Below are positions 1 to 12,187 of a stretch of 62,471 bases of DNA, in pieces. The translations under genes and the position numbers were made by a program. The notes beneath the pieces were generated by a model. The model was given only the letters and a program-made list of their open reading frames with translations, made no database searches and was not told the DNA's origin. The number at the start of each line of letters is the position of its first letter. Within the stretch, counting starts at the first letter, position 1. This DNA is from Paracoccus benzoatiresistens (GTDB taxonomy: Bacteria; Pseudomonadota; Alphaproteobacteria; Rhodobacterales; Rhodobacteraceae): NCBI RefSeq assembly GCF_026913015.1, contig NZ_JAPTYD010000021.1, positions 1 to 62,471 of the forward strand, written 5' to 3'.

Positions 1-78
1 GGTGCGACTGGCGGGACTTCAACCGGCTGACGTCATTCAGGCGTCCTGAGAGACCAACACGATATGCGGACATCCCCT
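1..78. other. Left edge, no confident gene
   Basis: Two forward frames run in from the left edge and stop at about 47-49 and 79-81, so the end of a rightward gene is possible. Neither fragment is recognisable and no start lies inside the window. Confidence 0.3.
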
Positions 79-106
79 AAAAAAAACCGGCCCACCAGGG
101 GCCGGT
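79..106 (-). terminator. Rho-independent terminator after the 31-codon gene
   Basis: Read leftwards, an 8-bp stem (ACCGGCCC paired with GGGCCGGT, 5-base loop) is followed directly by eight T residues. It lies about 70 bp past the stop of the small membrane-peptide gene at 175-270. With the LexA-type box at 324-338 it would bound a transcript of roughly 200-250 nt. Confidence 0.85.
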
Positions 107-174
107 CAGTTGCGCGTGCAGGGGGATTGACGGACGCACAGGCGTGGCGCCGTCATCGCAACGCGGGGCAGAGT

Positions 175-270
175 TCAGGCCTGCAGGATCGCAGGCAGCC
201 ACAAGACGATCAGGGTCGTGGTGGCAAGGGCAACAACACCAAGCAGGTCAGAAGCAAATTCGAGGGACAT
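175..270 (-). CDS. 31-aa membrane peptide, putative SOS-induced
   Basis: I recognise no family. The frame encodes 31 residues: a short acidic N-terminus (MSLEFASD) and then about 20 hydrophobic residues (LLGVVALATTTLIVLWLPAI), enough for one membrane span. A good Shine-Dalgarno AGGAG sits 6 bases before the ATG. A LexA-type box lies 54-68 bp upstream and a strong terminator downstream, so it looks like a separate single-gene transcript. Size, topology and SOS control resemble Caulobacter SidA (29 aa, division inhibitor) and E. coli TisB (29 aa, SOS membrane toxin). That likeness rests on architecture, not on sequence match. Translation is well supported; the function is inference. Confidence 0.7.
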   Translation of the reverse strand: MSLEFASDLLGVVALATTTLIVLWLPAILQA

Positions 271-323
271 GGGCAACTCCTGTTTGTTGCCCTTTTGTTC
301 TCATATTTCTGGCGTTCTGTAAA

Positions 324-338
324 GAACATTTTAAGAAC
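324..338 (-). promoter_or_regulatory. LexA-type SOS box
   Basis: The forward strand reads GAAC-N7-GAAC, which is GTTC-N7-GTTC on the minus strand. This is the direct-repeat LexA operator established for Rhodobacter and Caulobacter. It begins 2 bp past the recG stop and lies 54-68 bp upstream of the 31-codon gene. An additional inverted GTTCT/AGAAC pair at 314-327 overlaps it. Confidence 0.75.
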
Positions 339-339
339 A

Positions 340-4646
<4,307 letters not shown>

Positions 4647-4708
4647 CTATACGACGTTTGGCAGAGGATTTTACAGAGGCCGCAGCTGCGCGCCACGGCC
4701 CCGCGATT

Positions 4709-5416
4709 TCAGGCGCCGATCGCCAGGCGTTCTGCATTCGGCATGGGTTCGCGCAGGACATAGCCCCTGCCCCAGACCGTCTCGATATGGCTGTCGCCGC
4801 CAAGCGCCTCGGACAATTTCTTGCGCAACTTGCAGATGAAGACGTCGATGATCTTCAGCTCGGGTTCGTCCATGCCGCCGTAAAGGTGGTTGAGGAACAT
4901 TTCCTTTGTCAGGGTCGTGCCCTTGCGCAGGCTGAGCAGTTCCAGGATCTGGTATTCCTTGCCCGTCAGGTTCACCGTCTTGCCCCGCACCTCGACCGAA
5001 CGCGCGTCAAGGTTCACGACAATCTCGCCCGTCTTGATGACCGCCTGGCTGTGGCCCTTGGACCGGCGGATGATCGCCTGGATGCGGGCCTGCAATTCCT
5101 CGCGATTGAAGGGCTTGGTCATGTAGTCGTCGGCACCGAAGCCGAAGCCGCGCAACTTGCTTTCGGTGTCGTCCGAACCGGTCAGGATCAGGATCGGCGT
5201 GTCTACGCGGGCCAGGCGCAGATGGCGCAGGACCTCCATCCCGTGCATGTCGGGGAGGTCCAGATCCAGAAGGATCAGGTCGTAATCGTAAAGCTTGGCA
5301 AGGTCGATCCCCTCCTCGCCCATGTCCGTGCGAAAGACATTGTAGCTTGCCGCAGTCAGCATCAGCTCGATGGCGCGCGCCGTACTGGGATCGTCTTCAA
5401 CCAAAAGAATTCTCAT
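4709..5416 (-). CDS. ctrA: Cell-cycle response regulator CtrA
   Basis: CtrA is the essential DNA-binding response regulator of alphaproteobacteria. In Caulobacter it silences the replication origin and controls cell-cycle genes; in Rhodobacteraceae it mainly drives motility, gene transfer agent and quorum-linked functions. The 235-aa product has an OmpR-type receiver with phospho-acceptor Asp51 ([10 protein letters not shown]) and Lys in MTKPF, then a winged-helix domain containing the family signature [20 protein letters not shown]. It would be phosphorylated through CckA and ChpT; chpT lies 13 kb away in this window. The ATG at 5416 gives the exact family N-terminus. Confidence 0.98.
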   Translation of the reverse strand: MRILLVEDDPSTARAIELMLTAASYNVFRTDMGEEGIDLAKLYDYDLILLDLDLPDMHGMEVLRHLRLARVDTPILILTGSDDTESKLRGFGFGADDYMTKPFNREELQARIQAIIRRSKGHSQAVIKTGEIVVNLDARSVEVRGKTVNLTGKEYQILELLSLRKGTTLTKEMFLNHLYGGMDEPELKIIDVFICKLRKKLSEALGGDSHIETVWGRGYVLREPMPNAERLAIGA

Positions 5417-5429
5417 GAAAGTTCACCCC

Positions 5430-5434
5430 GATTC
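5430..5434. promoter_or_regulatory. GANTC (CcrM methylation) site before ctrA
   Basis: GATTC sits 14 bp upstream of the ctrA start. CcrM methylates GANTC in alphaproteobacteria, and a GANTC site in the Caulobacter ctrA P1 promoter ties transcription to fork passage. One 5-mer can occur by chance. Confidence 0.35.
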
Positions 5435-5468
5435 TCAACTAACCTGGTCCAACCATCCGGCCATAAGG

Positions 5469-5483
5469 TTAATATGTGGTTAC
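5469..5483. promoter_or_regulatory. Candidate CtrA box upstream of ctrA
   Basis: TTAA-N7-TTAC matches the CtrA consensus TTAA-N7-TTAA in 7 of 8 positions. It lies about 55 bp before the ctrA start, inside the sciP-ctrA gap, and suggests autoregulation as in Caulobacter. Confidence 0.5.
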
Positions 5484-5510
5484 CTTATGACGAATTCGGA
5501 ACATTGCAAT

Positions 5511-5786
5511 CTAAGGTTGCCGGAATCGCTGAATTGCGGTCACTTTCAATGCGGCGCGACCGTGTTTCTGGACGGCTTTCGTCCAGCCATCGAACTCCTC
5601 CTCGGAGAGGCCGTAGCGGCGCAGGGCTTCCTCCTTGCGGATCAGCCCGTGCAGGACGGCGTTGACAACCGTTTCCTTGCGGCTGGCGACCCATCTTGTA
5701 TCCTCCGGCGGCAGATCGGCCAGGCTCAGGACCCTGCCGTCGGGCAGCATCGCGGTTCGAGGAGCATCGGTTTTTTTCAAGAACAT
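5511..5786 (-). CDS. sciP: CtrA inhibitor SciP (DUF1153)
   Basis: SciP binds CtrA and blocks its recruitment of RNA polymerase, restricting CtrA-activated genes to part of the cell cycle. The 91-aa product shows the DUF1153 pattern: an N-terminal LPDGRVLSLADLPP segment, then a helix-turn-helix with VNAVLHGLIRKEEALRRYGL and a trailing KHGRAALKVT. It lies directly upstream of ctrA on the same strand with a 94-bp gap, so regulator and inhibitor share a neighbourhood. A CtrA-box-like site precedes it. Confidence 0.92.
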   Translation of the reverse strand: MFLKKTDAPRTAMLPDGRVLSLADLPPEDTRWVASRKETVVNAVLHGLIRKEEALRRYGLSEEEFDGWTKAVQKHGRAALKVTAIQRFRQP

Positions 5787-5830
5787 CCTACCTGTCCTAT
5801 GTCGCGTGGGGCGACAGTGAGGGAAAGCCG

Positions 5831-5845
5831 TTAATCCTGAATTGA
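5831..5845. promoter_or_regulatory. Candidate CtrA box upstream of sciP
   Basis: TTAA-N7-TTGA is a 7-of-8 match to the CtrA consensus, 45-59 bp upstream of the sciP start, in the gap between sciP and mnmA. CtrA activates sciP in Caulobacter, so feedback is plausible. Confidence 0.45.
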
Positions 5846-5930
5846 GCTTCGCAGCTTTTCAGCCCGCTGGCGTCTTGAGAATAGGCAGCATTTGCTTATA
5901 TTTGGACGTATTCATCACCCGAGACCTGCC

Positions 5931-7097
5931 ATGACGCTTCACCACCGCGCCTCGGCGCGCGCTTCCGACTTGAACAGCCTGGGTTTTGCCAAGCCTCCCG
6001 CGCAGACGCGGGTGGTGGTGGCGATGTCTGGCGGCGTGGACAGTTCCGTCGTGGCAGCCAAGCTGAAGGCCGAGGGCTATGACGTGATCGGCGTCACGCT
6101 GCAGCTTTACGACCACGGCGCGGCCCTGGCCAAGAAGGGCGCCTGCTGCGCCGGGCAGGACATCCATGATGCGCGGCGCGTGGCGGAACGCATGGGGTTT
6201 CCGCATTATGTCCTCGATTACGAGAACAAGTTCCGCGAATCGGTCATCGATGAATTTGCCGATGCCTATCTGGCCGGGGCGACGCCCGTGCCCTGCATCC
6301 GCTGCAACGAGCGGGTAAAGTTCCGCGACCTGCTGGAAACCGCGCGCGACCTGGATGCCGATTGCATGGCGACGGGCCATTATATCCAGCGCAAGGATGG
6401 CCCCGCCCGGGCAGAGCTTCACATGGCTGCCGATCCGAACCGCGACCAGAGCTATTTCCTGTTCTCGACCACGCAGGAACAGTTGGACTTCCTGCGCTTT
6501 CCCCTGGGCCATCTGGCCAGCAAGGCAGAAACGCGCGCCCTGGCCGCCGAATACGGGCTGGCGGTGGCGGACAAGCCCGACAGCCAGGACATCTGCTTCG
6601 TGCCGAACGGCAACTATGCCGCCGTGATCGAAAAGCTGCGCCCCGGCGCGGCGGATCCGGGCGAGATCGTGGATATGGACGGCAATGTCCTGGGCCGGCA
6701 TCGCGGCGTGATCCACTATACCATCGGGCAGCGTCGCGGGCTGGGGATCGGGGGCCTGGGCGACCCGCTTTATGTGGTGCGCCTGGACCCTGACCAGCGC
6801 CACGTGGTGGTCGGACCGAAATCGGCCCTGGCCACGACCATCGTGCCGATCAGCGAGGTGAACTGGCTGGGCGACAAGCCTTTCGCGGGCGAGATCCCGG
6901 TGATGGTCCGCATCCGGTCAACCCGGCCACCCCGGCCGGCGATCCTGCGCGCCATCGACGCGACCCGGGCCGAAGTCGAGTTGCTGGATGCCGAGGAAGG
7001 CGTCAGCCCCGGCCAGGCCTGCGTGTTCTATGAGCCGGACAGCACCCGGGTTCTGGGCGGCGGCTGGATCACGCTGCGGCGGAGGAAAGCTGCCTGA
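5931..7097 (+). CDS. mnmA: tRNA 2-thiouridylase MnmA
   Basis: MnmA thiolates U34 in the anticodons of Lys, Glu and Gln tRNAs. The 388-aa product has the ATP-pyrophosphatase P-loop SGGVDSS near residue 32, the catalytic cysteine region CIRCNE and the second cysteine in [13 protein letters not shown], and a C-terminal beta-barrel. The ATG at 5931 is preferred over an upstream in-frame ATG because family homology begins after it. It overlaps the convergent sufE gene by 29 bp at its 3' end. Both genes concern sulfur transfer. Confidence 0.95.
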   Translation: MTLHHRASARASDLNSLGFAKPPAQTRVVVAMSGGVDSSVVAAKLKAEGYDVIGVTLQLYDHGAALAKKGACCAGQDIHDARRVAERMGFPHYVLDYENKFRESVIDEFADAYLAGATPVPCIRCNERVKFRDLLETARDLDADCMATGHYIQRKDGPARAELHMAADPNRDQSYFLFSTTQEQLDFLRFPLGHLASKAETRALAAEYGLAVADKPDSQDICFVPNGNYAAVIEKLRPGAADPGEIVDMDGNVLGRHRGVIHYTIGQRRGLGIGGLGDPLYVVRLDPDQRHVVVGPKSALATTIVPISEVNWLGDKPFAGEIPVMVRIRSTRPPRPAILRAIDATRAEVELLDAEEGVSPGQACVFYEPDSTRVLGGGWITLRRRKAA

Positions 7098-7479
7098 TCC
7101 GCTGGACCATCGCCCGCAGCCCGTTCGAGCGCTGCGAGGACAGGTGTTCGTCCAGGCCGAGCCGCGCCAGTTCGGCCTGTGCATCGATCCTGCCCACCTC
7201 GGCCACCGGAACGCCGGAATAGAGCGCGTGCAGCACGGCGATCAGGCCGCGCACGATCATCGCATCGCTGTCGCCCTGGAAATCGAAGCGGCCATTCTCG
7301 ATCCTCGGCATGATCCAAACCTGGCTGGCGCAGCCCTCGACCTTTGTGGCGGGGACCTGCAGCGCCGGATCCATGGGCGGCATGGCCTTGCCAAGTTCGA
7401 TCACGTGGCGATAGCGGTCTTCCCAATCGTCCAGAAAGTCGAAGGTGTCGGCGATGTCTTCGAAGGCTTGCGTTGCCAT
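7069..7479 (-). CDS. sufE: SufE-family sulfur acceptor
   Basis: SufE takes persulfide sulfur from the cysteine desulfurase SufS during iron-sulfur cluster assembly. The 136-aa protein contains the acceptor cysteine (Cys50) in the conserved loop [10 protein letters not shown] and has the usual family length. The rest of the suf operon is not in the window, so this is a stand-alone copy. Its end overlaps mnmA convergently. Confidence 0.9.
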   Translation of the reverse strand: MATQAFEDIADTFDFLDDWEDRYRHVIELGKAMPPMDPALQVPATKVEGCASQVWIMPRIENGRFDFQGDSDAMIVRGLIAVLHALYSGVPVAEVGRIDAQAELARLGLDEHLSSQRSNGLRAMVQRIRQLSSAAA

Positions 7480-7589
7480 GGCGGGATCCTTTCGGCCTGT
7501 AGCTAGCGCGCTTGGGCGGCAAGGTCAAAGTGCCTTTATCCCCACGCGGTTTTCGCCTAACAGGACGAAAACGCCCAAGGGATGGTGAC

Positions 7590-8078
7590 ATGAGCAAACT
7601 GACCGCGCCCCTGCTGATCGCGACGATGGCCCTGGCATCATGCGGAGGCGGCGGCAGCGGCTGGAATCCCCTGTCCTGGGGCAGCCCGCCTGCAAGAACC
7701 CTGGAGCCCGAGGGGGGCTATTCTCAGGTTTCGGACAACCGCCCCGACATCCCGCAGATCACCTCGGCCCGGTGGGAGCCCTTGAACGAAGGTCGGCTGC
7801 TGGTGGTGAACGGATTTGCCCCGGTGCGCGGCTATTCCTCGGTCGCCTTGGTCACGGCGCGTCCGATGCCGGGCGACCGGATCTCTCCCGATGCCGATGG
7901 CGTCCTGCGCCTGCGCCTGGTTGGCGTCCCGCCCGCGCCCGGCAACGCAGCCGTCCTGCCCGCCCGTCCCGGCGTTGACGAGATCACGGCGGCGATGTCG
8001 CTGTCCCTGGTCCAGTTGGCGCGGATCACGGCGGTCGAGATCACCAGCGCCAGCAACGTGGTGACGCTGCGGCGGTGA
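7590..8078 (+). CDS. Predicted lipoprotein, unknown function
   Basis: The 162-aa product begins with a lipoprotein signal (lipobox LASC, acceptor Cys18) followed by a glycine stretch and a soluble domain of about 130 residues rich in Pro, Arg and Val. I do not recognise the family. A ribosome site AAGGGATG precedes the ATG at 7590; an upstream in-frame start would place the signal peptide internally. It is transcribed away from sufE and appears to be a single gene. Confidence 0.7.
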   Translation: MSKLTAPLLIATMALASCGGGGSGWNPLSWGSPPARTLEPEGGYSQVSDNRPDIPQITSARWEPLNEGRLLVVNGFAPVRGYSSVALVTARPMPGDRISPDADGVLRLRLVGVPPAPGNAAVLPARPGVDEITAAMSLSLVQLARITAVEITSASNVVTLRR

Positions 8079-8217
8079 TCGCCGCAGGGTGCCTGATGTC
8101 ACGCACCTTTGCGGAGTGCTGCGCGCGTGCGAGCACCCAGTGGAAAAGTTACTCCAGGTAACCAGCGCTTAACGTTTTCCTGTCACGAGAGGAAATCGCT
8201 TACCGCAGGAAACGGAC

Positions 8218-8559
8218 ATGCACCTGGACACTCAGCAACAAATCCTCATCGAACAACGTATTCAGAACGACGCCAAATCGCCCGTCGTGGCCTATCTGCT
8301 GCTTATCTTTCTAGGCATGATGGGCGCGCATCGGTTCTACCTTGGCAAGACAGGGACGGCCGTGACGATGCTGATCCTGACGATCCTTGGGATCGCAAGC
8401 CTTGTCGTAGCCGTCGGCGTGTTCCTGTTGGCTGCCGTCGGTATCTGGACCCTTGTCGACATCTTCCTGGTTCCGGGACTTATCCGGGAGGACAGGGAAC
8501 AGATGCGTCAGCGTTTGACCATGGAGTCGATCAATCGCGGCGTTGCGCTCGCCGCATGA
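8218..8559 (+). CDS. TM2-domain membrane protein
   Basis: The 113-aa product has the TM2 architecture: two hydrophobic helices joined by a short GAHRFYLGKTG turn (residues about 27-80), then a charged C-terminal tail. TM2 proteins are small inner-membrane proteins of unsettled function. AGGAAA lies 6 bases before the start. The 139 bp upstream hold no further gene that I can see. Confidence 0.8.
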   Translation: MHLDTQQQILIEQRIQNDAKSPVVAYLLLIFLGMMGAHRFYLGKTGTAVTMLILTILGIASLVVAVGVFLLAAVGIWTLVDIFLVPGLIREDREQMRQRLTMESINRGVALAA

Positions 8560-8568
8560 GATATGTCT

Positions 8569-8589
8569 GGGCCACCGGTTGGGTGGCCC
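8569..8589. terminator. Convergent hairpin between TM2 gene and pheS
   Basis: A perfect 8-bp stem (GGGCCACC with GGTGGCCC, 5-base loop) lies between convergent stops. It has no T-run on either side, so it may be a weak bidirectional terminator or an mRNA end stabiliser. Confidence 0.5.
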
Positions 8590-8593
8590 TGCC

Positions 8594-9676
8594 TTACCGG
8601 CTCAGACCACCCGCCACACTCGGCACATCCCCCGCTGCAAATCCATAATGCCGCAGCCACCGCAGATCGCTTTCGAAGAACGCGCGCAGGTCGGGGATGC
8701 CGTATTTCAGCATCGCGACGCGGTCGATGCCCATGCCGAAGGCAAAGCCCTGCCACTGGTCGGGATCGATTCCCCCGGCGCGCAGGACCTTGGGATGCAC
8801 CATTCCAGAGCCCAGGATCTCCAGCCAGCTGTCGCCTTCGCCGATCTTCAACTGGCCGCCCTCCCAGGAGCAGCGGATATCCACCTCGGCCGAGGGTTCC
8901 GTGAAGGGAAAGTGGCTGGCGCGGAAGCGCAGTTCGACCTCATCGACCTCGAAGAAGGCGCGGCAGAATTCCTCGAGCGTCCATTTAAGCTGGGCCATGC
9001 TGATGTCGCGGTCGATGGCCAGACCCTCGACCTGGTGGAACATGGGGGTATGGGTCTGGTCCATGTCCATGCGATAGACGCGGCCGGGGCAGATCACGCG
9101 GATCGGCGCCCCGTGGTCCTGCATCGCCCGGATCTGGACCGGGCTGGTATGGGTGCGCAGGACATGCGGCGGGCGGTTGTCGCCCGGCGCGCGGTGCATG
9201 AAGAACGTATCGTGCTCCTGGCGCGCCGGGTGTTCGGGCGCGATGTTCAGCGCGTCGAAATTGTACCAGTCGGATTCAACCTGCGGCCCTTCGGCGACCG
9301 AAAAGCCCATGTCGGCGAAGATCGCCGTCACTTCCTCGGTCACCTGGCTGATCGGGTGGATGGTCCCCTGCGGGCGCGGACGACCGGACAGCGTCACATC
9401 CAGCCACTCGCCCGCCAGACGGGCCTCCAATGCCGCATCCTCCAACGACAGCTTGCGGGCGCGCAGGGCGGCGTCCAGTTCGTCGCGAAGCTCGTTCAGC
9501 GCGCGGCCGGTAGTCTGGCGTTCCTCGGGCGTCATGCGGCCCAGTTCGCGCATCTTCAGGCTGATCTCGCCCTTCTTGCCCAGAGCGGCAAGGCGCACCT
9601 CCTCGATGGCGGCCGGATCGGCAGCGCCGTTGATGCGGTCAAGCCATTGCTGGCGGAGCGGGTTCAGGTCGTCCAT
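8594..9676 (-). CDS. pheS: Phenylalanyl-tRNA synthetase alpha subunit
   Basis: PheS forms the alpha2beta2 enzyme with PheT and charges tRNA-Phe. The 360-aa product has an N-terminal coiled coil, the class II motif 2 region [17 protein letters not shown] and the motif 3 segment [18 protein letters not shown] chose the ATG at 9676: GAGG lies 7 bases upstream and [10 protein letters not shown] is a natural N-terminus, while longer starts run into the P450 end region. pheT is not in the window; it would lie to the left, but mnmA, sufE and others occupy that space. Confidence 0.95.
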   Translation of the reverse strand: MDDLNPLRQQWLDRINGAADPAAIEEVRLAALGKKGEISLKMRELGRMTPEERQTTGRALNELRDELDAALRARKLSLEDAALEARLAGEWLDVTLSGRPRPQGTIHPISQVTEEVTAIFADMGFSVAEGPQVESDWYNFDALNIAPEHPARQEHDTFFMHRAPGDNRPPHVLRTHTSPVQIRAMQDHGAPIRVICPGRVYRMDMDQTHTPMFHQVEGLAIDRDISMAQLKWTLEEFCRAFFEVDEVELRFRASHFPFTEPSAEVDIRCSWEGGQLKIGEGDSWLEILGSGMVHPKVLRAGGIDPDQWQGFAFGMGIDRVAMLKYGIPDLRAFFESDLRWLRHYGFAAGDVPSVAGGLSR

Positions 9677-9740
9677 CTTCATGCCTCGGGCGTGCTTGTC
9701 GGGTCTTGCGTTAGCACTTGTGGCGCCAGGGGGAAAGCCT

Positions 9741-11117
9741 TCAGCGCGGCGCGACATCCAGCCAGACCCCGCCATGCGGCCGCAGGGTCAGGATCATGCG
9801 GGGCTGCGGGTCGCGGCTTGCACCTGCGCTGAAGCGGAACCGCGCCAGCAGCGTCGCCAGGATGATGCCGGCTTCCTGCAGGGCAAAGCTGGCGCCGATG
9901 CAGATGCGAGGCCCCCCGCCGAAGGGCAGGAAGGCATAACGGTCGGGGGTGGTCAGGAAACGGTCGGGATCGAAGGTATCGGGGCGATCCCACAGCAGAT
10001 GGTGACGGTGCAGCGCATAGATGGGCAGCATGATGGTGTCGCCCGGCAGGACCTCCCGGCCGCAAAGCCGGTCCGCGACCTGCGCGGTGCGCGACAGGAA
10101 GGCGGCGGGCGGATAAAGGCGCAGCGCCTCGTTGACGATGCGCTGGATCAGGGGCAACCTGTGCAGATCGGCCACCACGGCGGCGCGGTCGCCCAGCACG
10201 TGCCGGGCCTCGGCCGCGGCACGGTCCTGGACGTCGGGATCGAAGGCGCAGAGATACAGGGCCCAAGCCAGGGTCAGCGCCGTCGTCTCGTGCCCGGCCA
10301 CGATGAAGGTCAGCAGGTTATCGCGCAGTTCGTCGCGGGTCATGGCCCGCCCGGTTTCGGGATCGGCGGCATCCAGCAGCAGATCCAGCAGATCCGGCGC
10401 CCCTTCCGTCCGGGGATGGGCCGCCCGGGCGTCGATGGCGCTGTCCGCGATCTCCTTCATCCGACCGAGGCCGGGGCGGGAAAACAGCCGCCGCGGTCGC
10501 GGGATCCAACCCGGCAGGCCCAGCACGTCCAGCAGCGAGACCTTGGCCGCCTGTTCGATATAGACATCGATGGCGCGATGCACCGCGTCGCGGTCAAAGG
10601 CCCTGTCGCCCGAAAAAGTCACGTCCGAGATCACGTCGAAGGTCGCGGCTACTGTCTCCTCGTACACATCGACAGTATTTCGCGCCAAGGCCAGACGGCG
10701 GGCCGATGCCTCGGCTGCGGCGGTCATGATCGGCCCAAGCGCCTCGACATGGCGCAGGGCGAAGGCGGGCGCCAGGGCGCGGCGCTGCCAGCGCCATTGC
10801 GCGCCTTCGGCCACGAACAGGCTGTCCCCGACGGCCGGTTCCAGGATCAGCTTGGTAACGATGGATTTCGGATAATCCTCGACACGCTCCTTCAGGATGT
10901 GGCGCAGCGTGGCCGGGTCCATGACCATGTGGAACCGCACCCCCGTTCGGCCCGAAACGATGGGCTGGCGCGTGGCGATCTCGGGGATCAGTTCCAGCAG
11001 GTTCCGCTGCGCGGTCAGGGCGGTGCCGATGATGCCCAGGGGCTTCCGCGCCAGCGCGACCTTGACGGGTTCGCGGGGGGGACGGCTGCCGGATGAGGCG
11101 GATTTAAGGCTGCGCAT
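9741..11117 (-). CDS. Cytochrome P450
   Basis: The 458-aa protein is a soluble bacterial P450 monooxygenase. It carries the I-helix oxygen-binding motif AGHETT near residue 262, the K-helix EALR (ExxR) near 315 and the heme loop [10 protein letters not shown] with its axial cysteine near 400. The substrate is unknown. No ferredoxin or reductase gene is adjacent, so redox partners must come from elsewhere. It lies between the rplT terminator and pheS and probably has its own promoter or reads on into pheS across a 64-bp gap. Confidence 0.9.
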   Translation of the reverse strand: MRSLKSASSGSRPPREPVKVALARKPLGIIGTALTAQRNLLELIPEIATRQPIVSGRTGVRFHMVMDPATLRHILKERVEDYPKSIVTKLILEPAVGDSLFVAEGAQWRWQRRALAPAFALRHVEALGPIMTAAAEASARRLALARNTVDVYEETVAATFDVISDVTFSGDRAFDRDAVHRAIDVYIEQAAKVSLLDVLGLPGWIPRPRRLFSRPGLGRMKEIADSAIDARAAHPRTEGAPDLLDLLLDAADPETGRAMTRDELRDNLLTFIVAGHETTALTLAWALYLCAFDPDVQDRAAAEARHVLGDRAAVVADLHRLPLIQRIVNEALRLYPPAAFLSRTAQVADRLCGREVLPGDTIMLPIYALHRHHLLWDRPDTFDPDRFLTTPDRYAFLPFGGGPRICIGASFALQEAGIILATLLARFRFSAGASRDPQPRMILTLRPHGGVWLDVAPR

Positions 11118-11185
11118 TCCAGAAGGATAGGAACGGCGCCGCCCGCAGGCAACGGGGCGGCGATCACAAGCGGGAAGGCGCCCAC

Positions 11186-11218
11186 GAAAAAGGCCAGCGC
11201 GTCTAAGACGCCCTGGCC
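11186..11218 (-). terminator. Terminator of the rpmI-rplT operon
   Basis: Read leftwards, a 12-bp stem with one internal mismatch (GGCCAG-GCGTC against GACGC-CTGGCC, loop TTA) is followed by five T residues, 25 bp past the rplT stop. Confidence 0.85.
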
Positions 11219-11242
11219 CTGAAGGTCGTGCTGCCCGAAGGA

Positions 11243-11602
11243 TCAGGCGGCGGCTTTCGCCTTTTCCACGATCGCACCGAACGCTTCGGGTTCGTTCACG
11301 GCCAGGTCGGCCAGAACCTTGCGGTCAACCTCGATCCCGGCTTTCGCCAGCAGGTTGATGAAGCGCGAATAGGTCATTTCCGCATCGACCAGACGGACGG
11401 CGGCGTTGATCCGCTGGATCCACAGCGCGCGGAAGTTGCGCTTGCGGTTCTTGCGGTCGCGGGTGGCGTACTGGTTCGCCTTGTCCACGGCCTGGGTGGC
11501 GGTGCGGAAGTTGCGCGAACGGTTGCCGTAATAGCCTTTCGCCGCGTCAAGAACCTTCTTGTGGCGGGCGTGGGTGACCTTGCCGGATTTAACTCGTGCC
11601 AT
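11243..11602 (-). CDS. rplT: 50S ribosomal protein L20
   Basis: L20 binds 23S rRNA early in large-subunit assembly. The 119-aa basic protein starts [20 protein letters not shown] and matches the family over its full length. It lies 16 bp downstream of rpmI in the usual L35-L20 order and ends at a clear terminator. infC, often first in this operon, is absent here. Confidence 0.98.
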   Translation of the reverse strand: MARVKSGKVTHARHKKVLDAAKGYYGNRSRNFRTATQAVDKANQYATRDRKNRKRNFRALWIQRINAAVRLVDAEMTYSRFINLLAKAGIEVDRKVLADLAVNEPEAFGAIVEKAKAAA

Positions 11603-11618
11603 TGTTCAGTCCTCGCGA

Positions 11619-11819
11619 TCAGCGGTTATAGGGCATGTATTTCTTGACGATCTTGGCGTCAGCGTCCGACAGGACGGTGGTGCCGCGCGCGTCGCGAATG
11701 AACTTCGTGGTCCGCTTGATCATGCCATGGCGCTTGCCGGCCTGAGCGGATTTCACCTTGCCCGAAGCCGTGAACGAGAACCGCTTCTTGGCGGCCGACT
11801 TGGTCTTCATCTTCGGCAT
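11619..11819 (-). CDS. rpmI: 50S ribosomal protein L35
   Basis: L35 is a 66-aa structural protein of the large subunit, [14 protein letters not shown] at the start and ending in KKYMPYNR. The ribosome site AAGGAG is 6 bases before the ATG at 11819. Longer in-frame extensions upstream have no homology. It is the first gene of rpmI-rplT; the roughly 110 bp upstream would hold the promoter. Confidence 0.97.
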   Translation of the reverse strand: MPKMKTKSAAKKRFSFTASGKVKSAQAGKRHGMIKRTTKFIRDARGTTVLSDADAKIVKKYMPYNR

Positions 11820-11926
11820 TTTCATCTCCTTCATCAGAGTGAACGTGCGACTCGGCAATGCCATCTGGCCGGACACACGGGTAGGAAGCGCGCGGTATAA
11901 GCGCGCCTTGCGGTTTTGGCAAGGGT

Positions 11927-12154
11927 TCAGGGTGCGGTGGCCGCGCCGCCCGTCACACGCGCCCAGGCCTGCGGGATCTGTTCCAGGCTGAAGGGCTGCG
12001 GGCCCAGATAGGCCGCCGCGAAGATGCCGACGATGCCCAGGATCAGCAGGATCGCCGCCGCGCGTGGGGGGCGCGTCTGCAACAGCTGCACGATGGCCAC
12101 GAGGACCGAGATCAGGCACAGCGCAATGCCGCCAAGCAGCAGAAGATCAGACAT
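11927..12154 (-). CDS. Small two-helix membrane protein, unknown function
   Basis: The 75-aa product has two hydrophobic stretches (residues about 4-25 and 32-50) with a short basic turn (TRPPRAA), then a soluble tail. It follows pyk on the same strand with a 33-bp gap and may be co-transcribed. I know no function. The high density of hydrophobic codons and the operon position make it a real gene rather than a shadow. Confidence 0.6.
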   Translation of the reverse strand: MSDLLLLGGIALCLISVLVAIVQLLQTRPPRAAAILLILGIVGIFAAAYLGPQPFSLEQIPQAWARVTGGAATAP

Positions 12155-12187
12155 GGAAGTCCCCGTAGTGGTTTGCCTGATCCGCGC

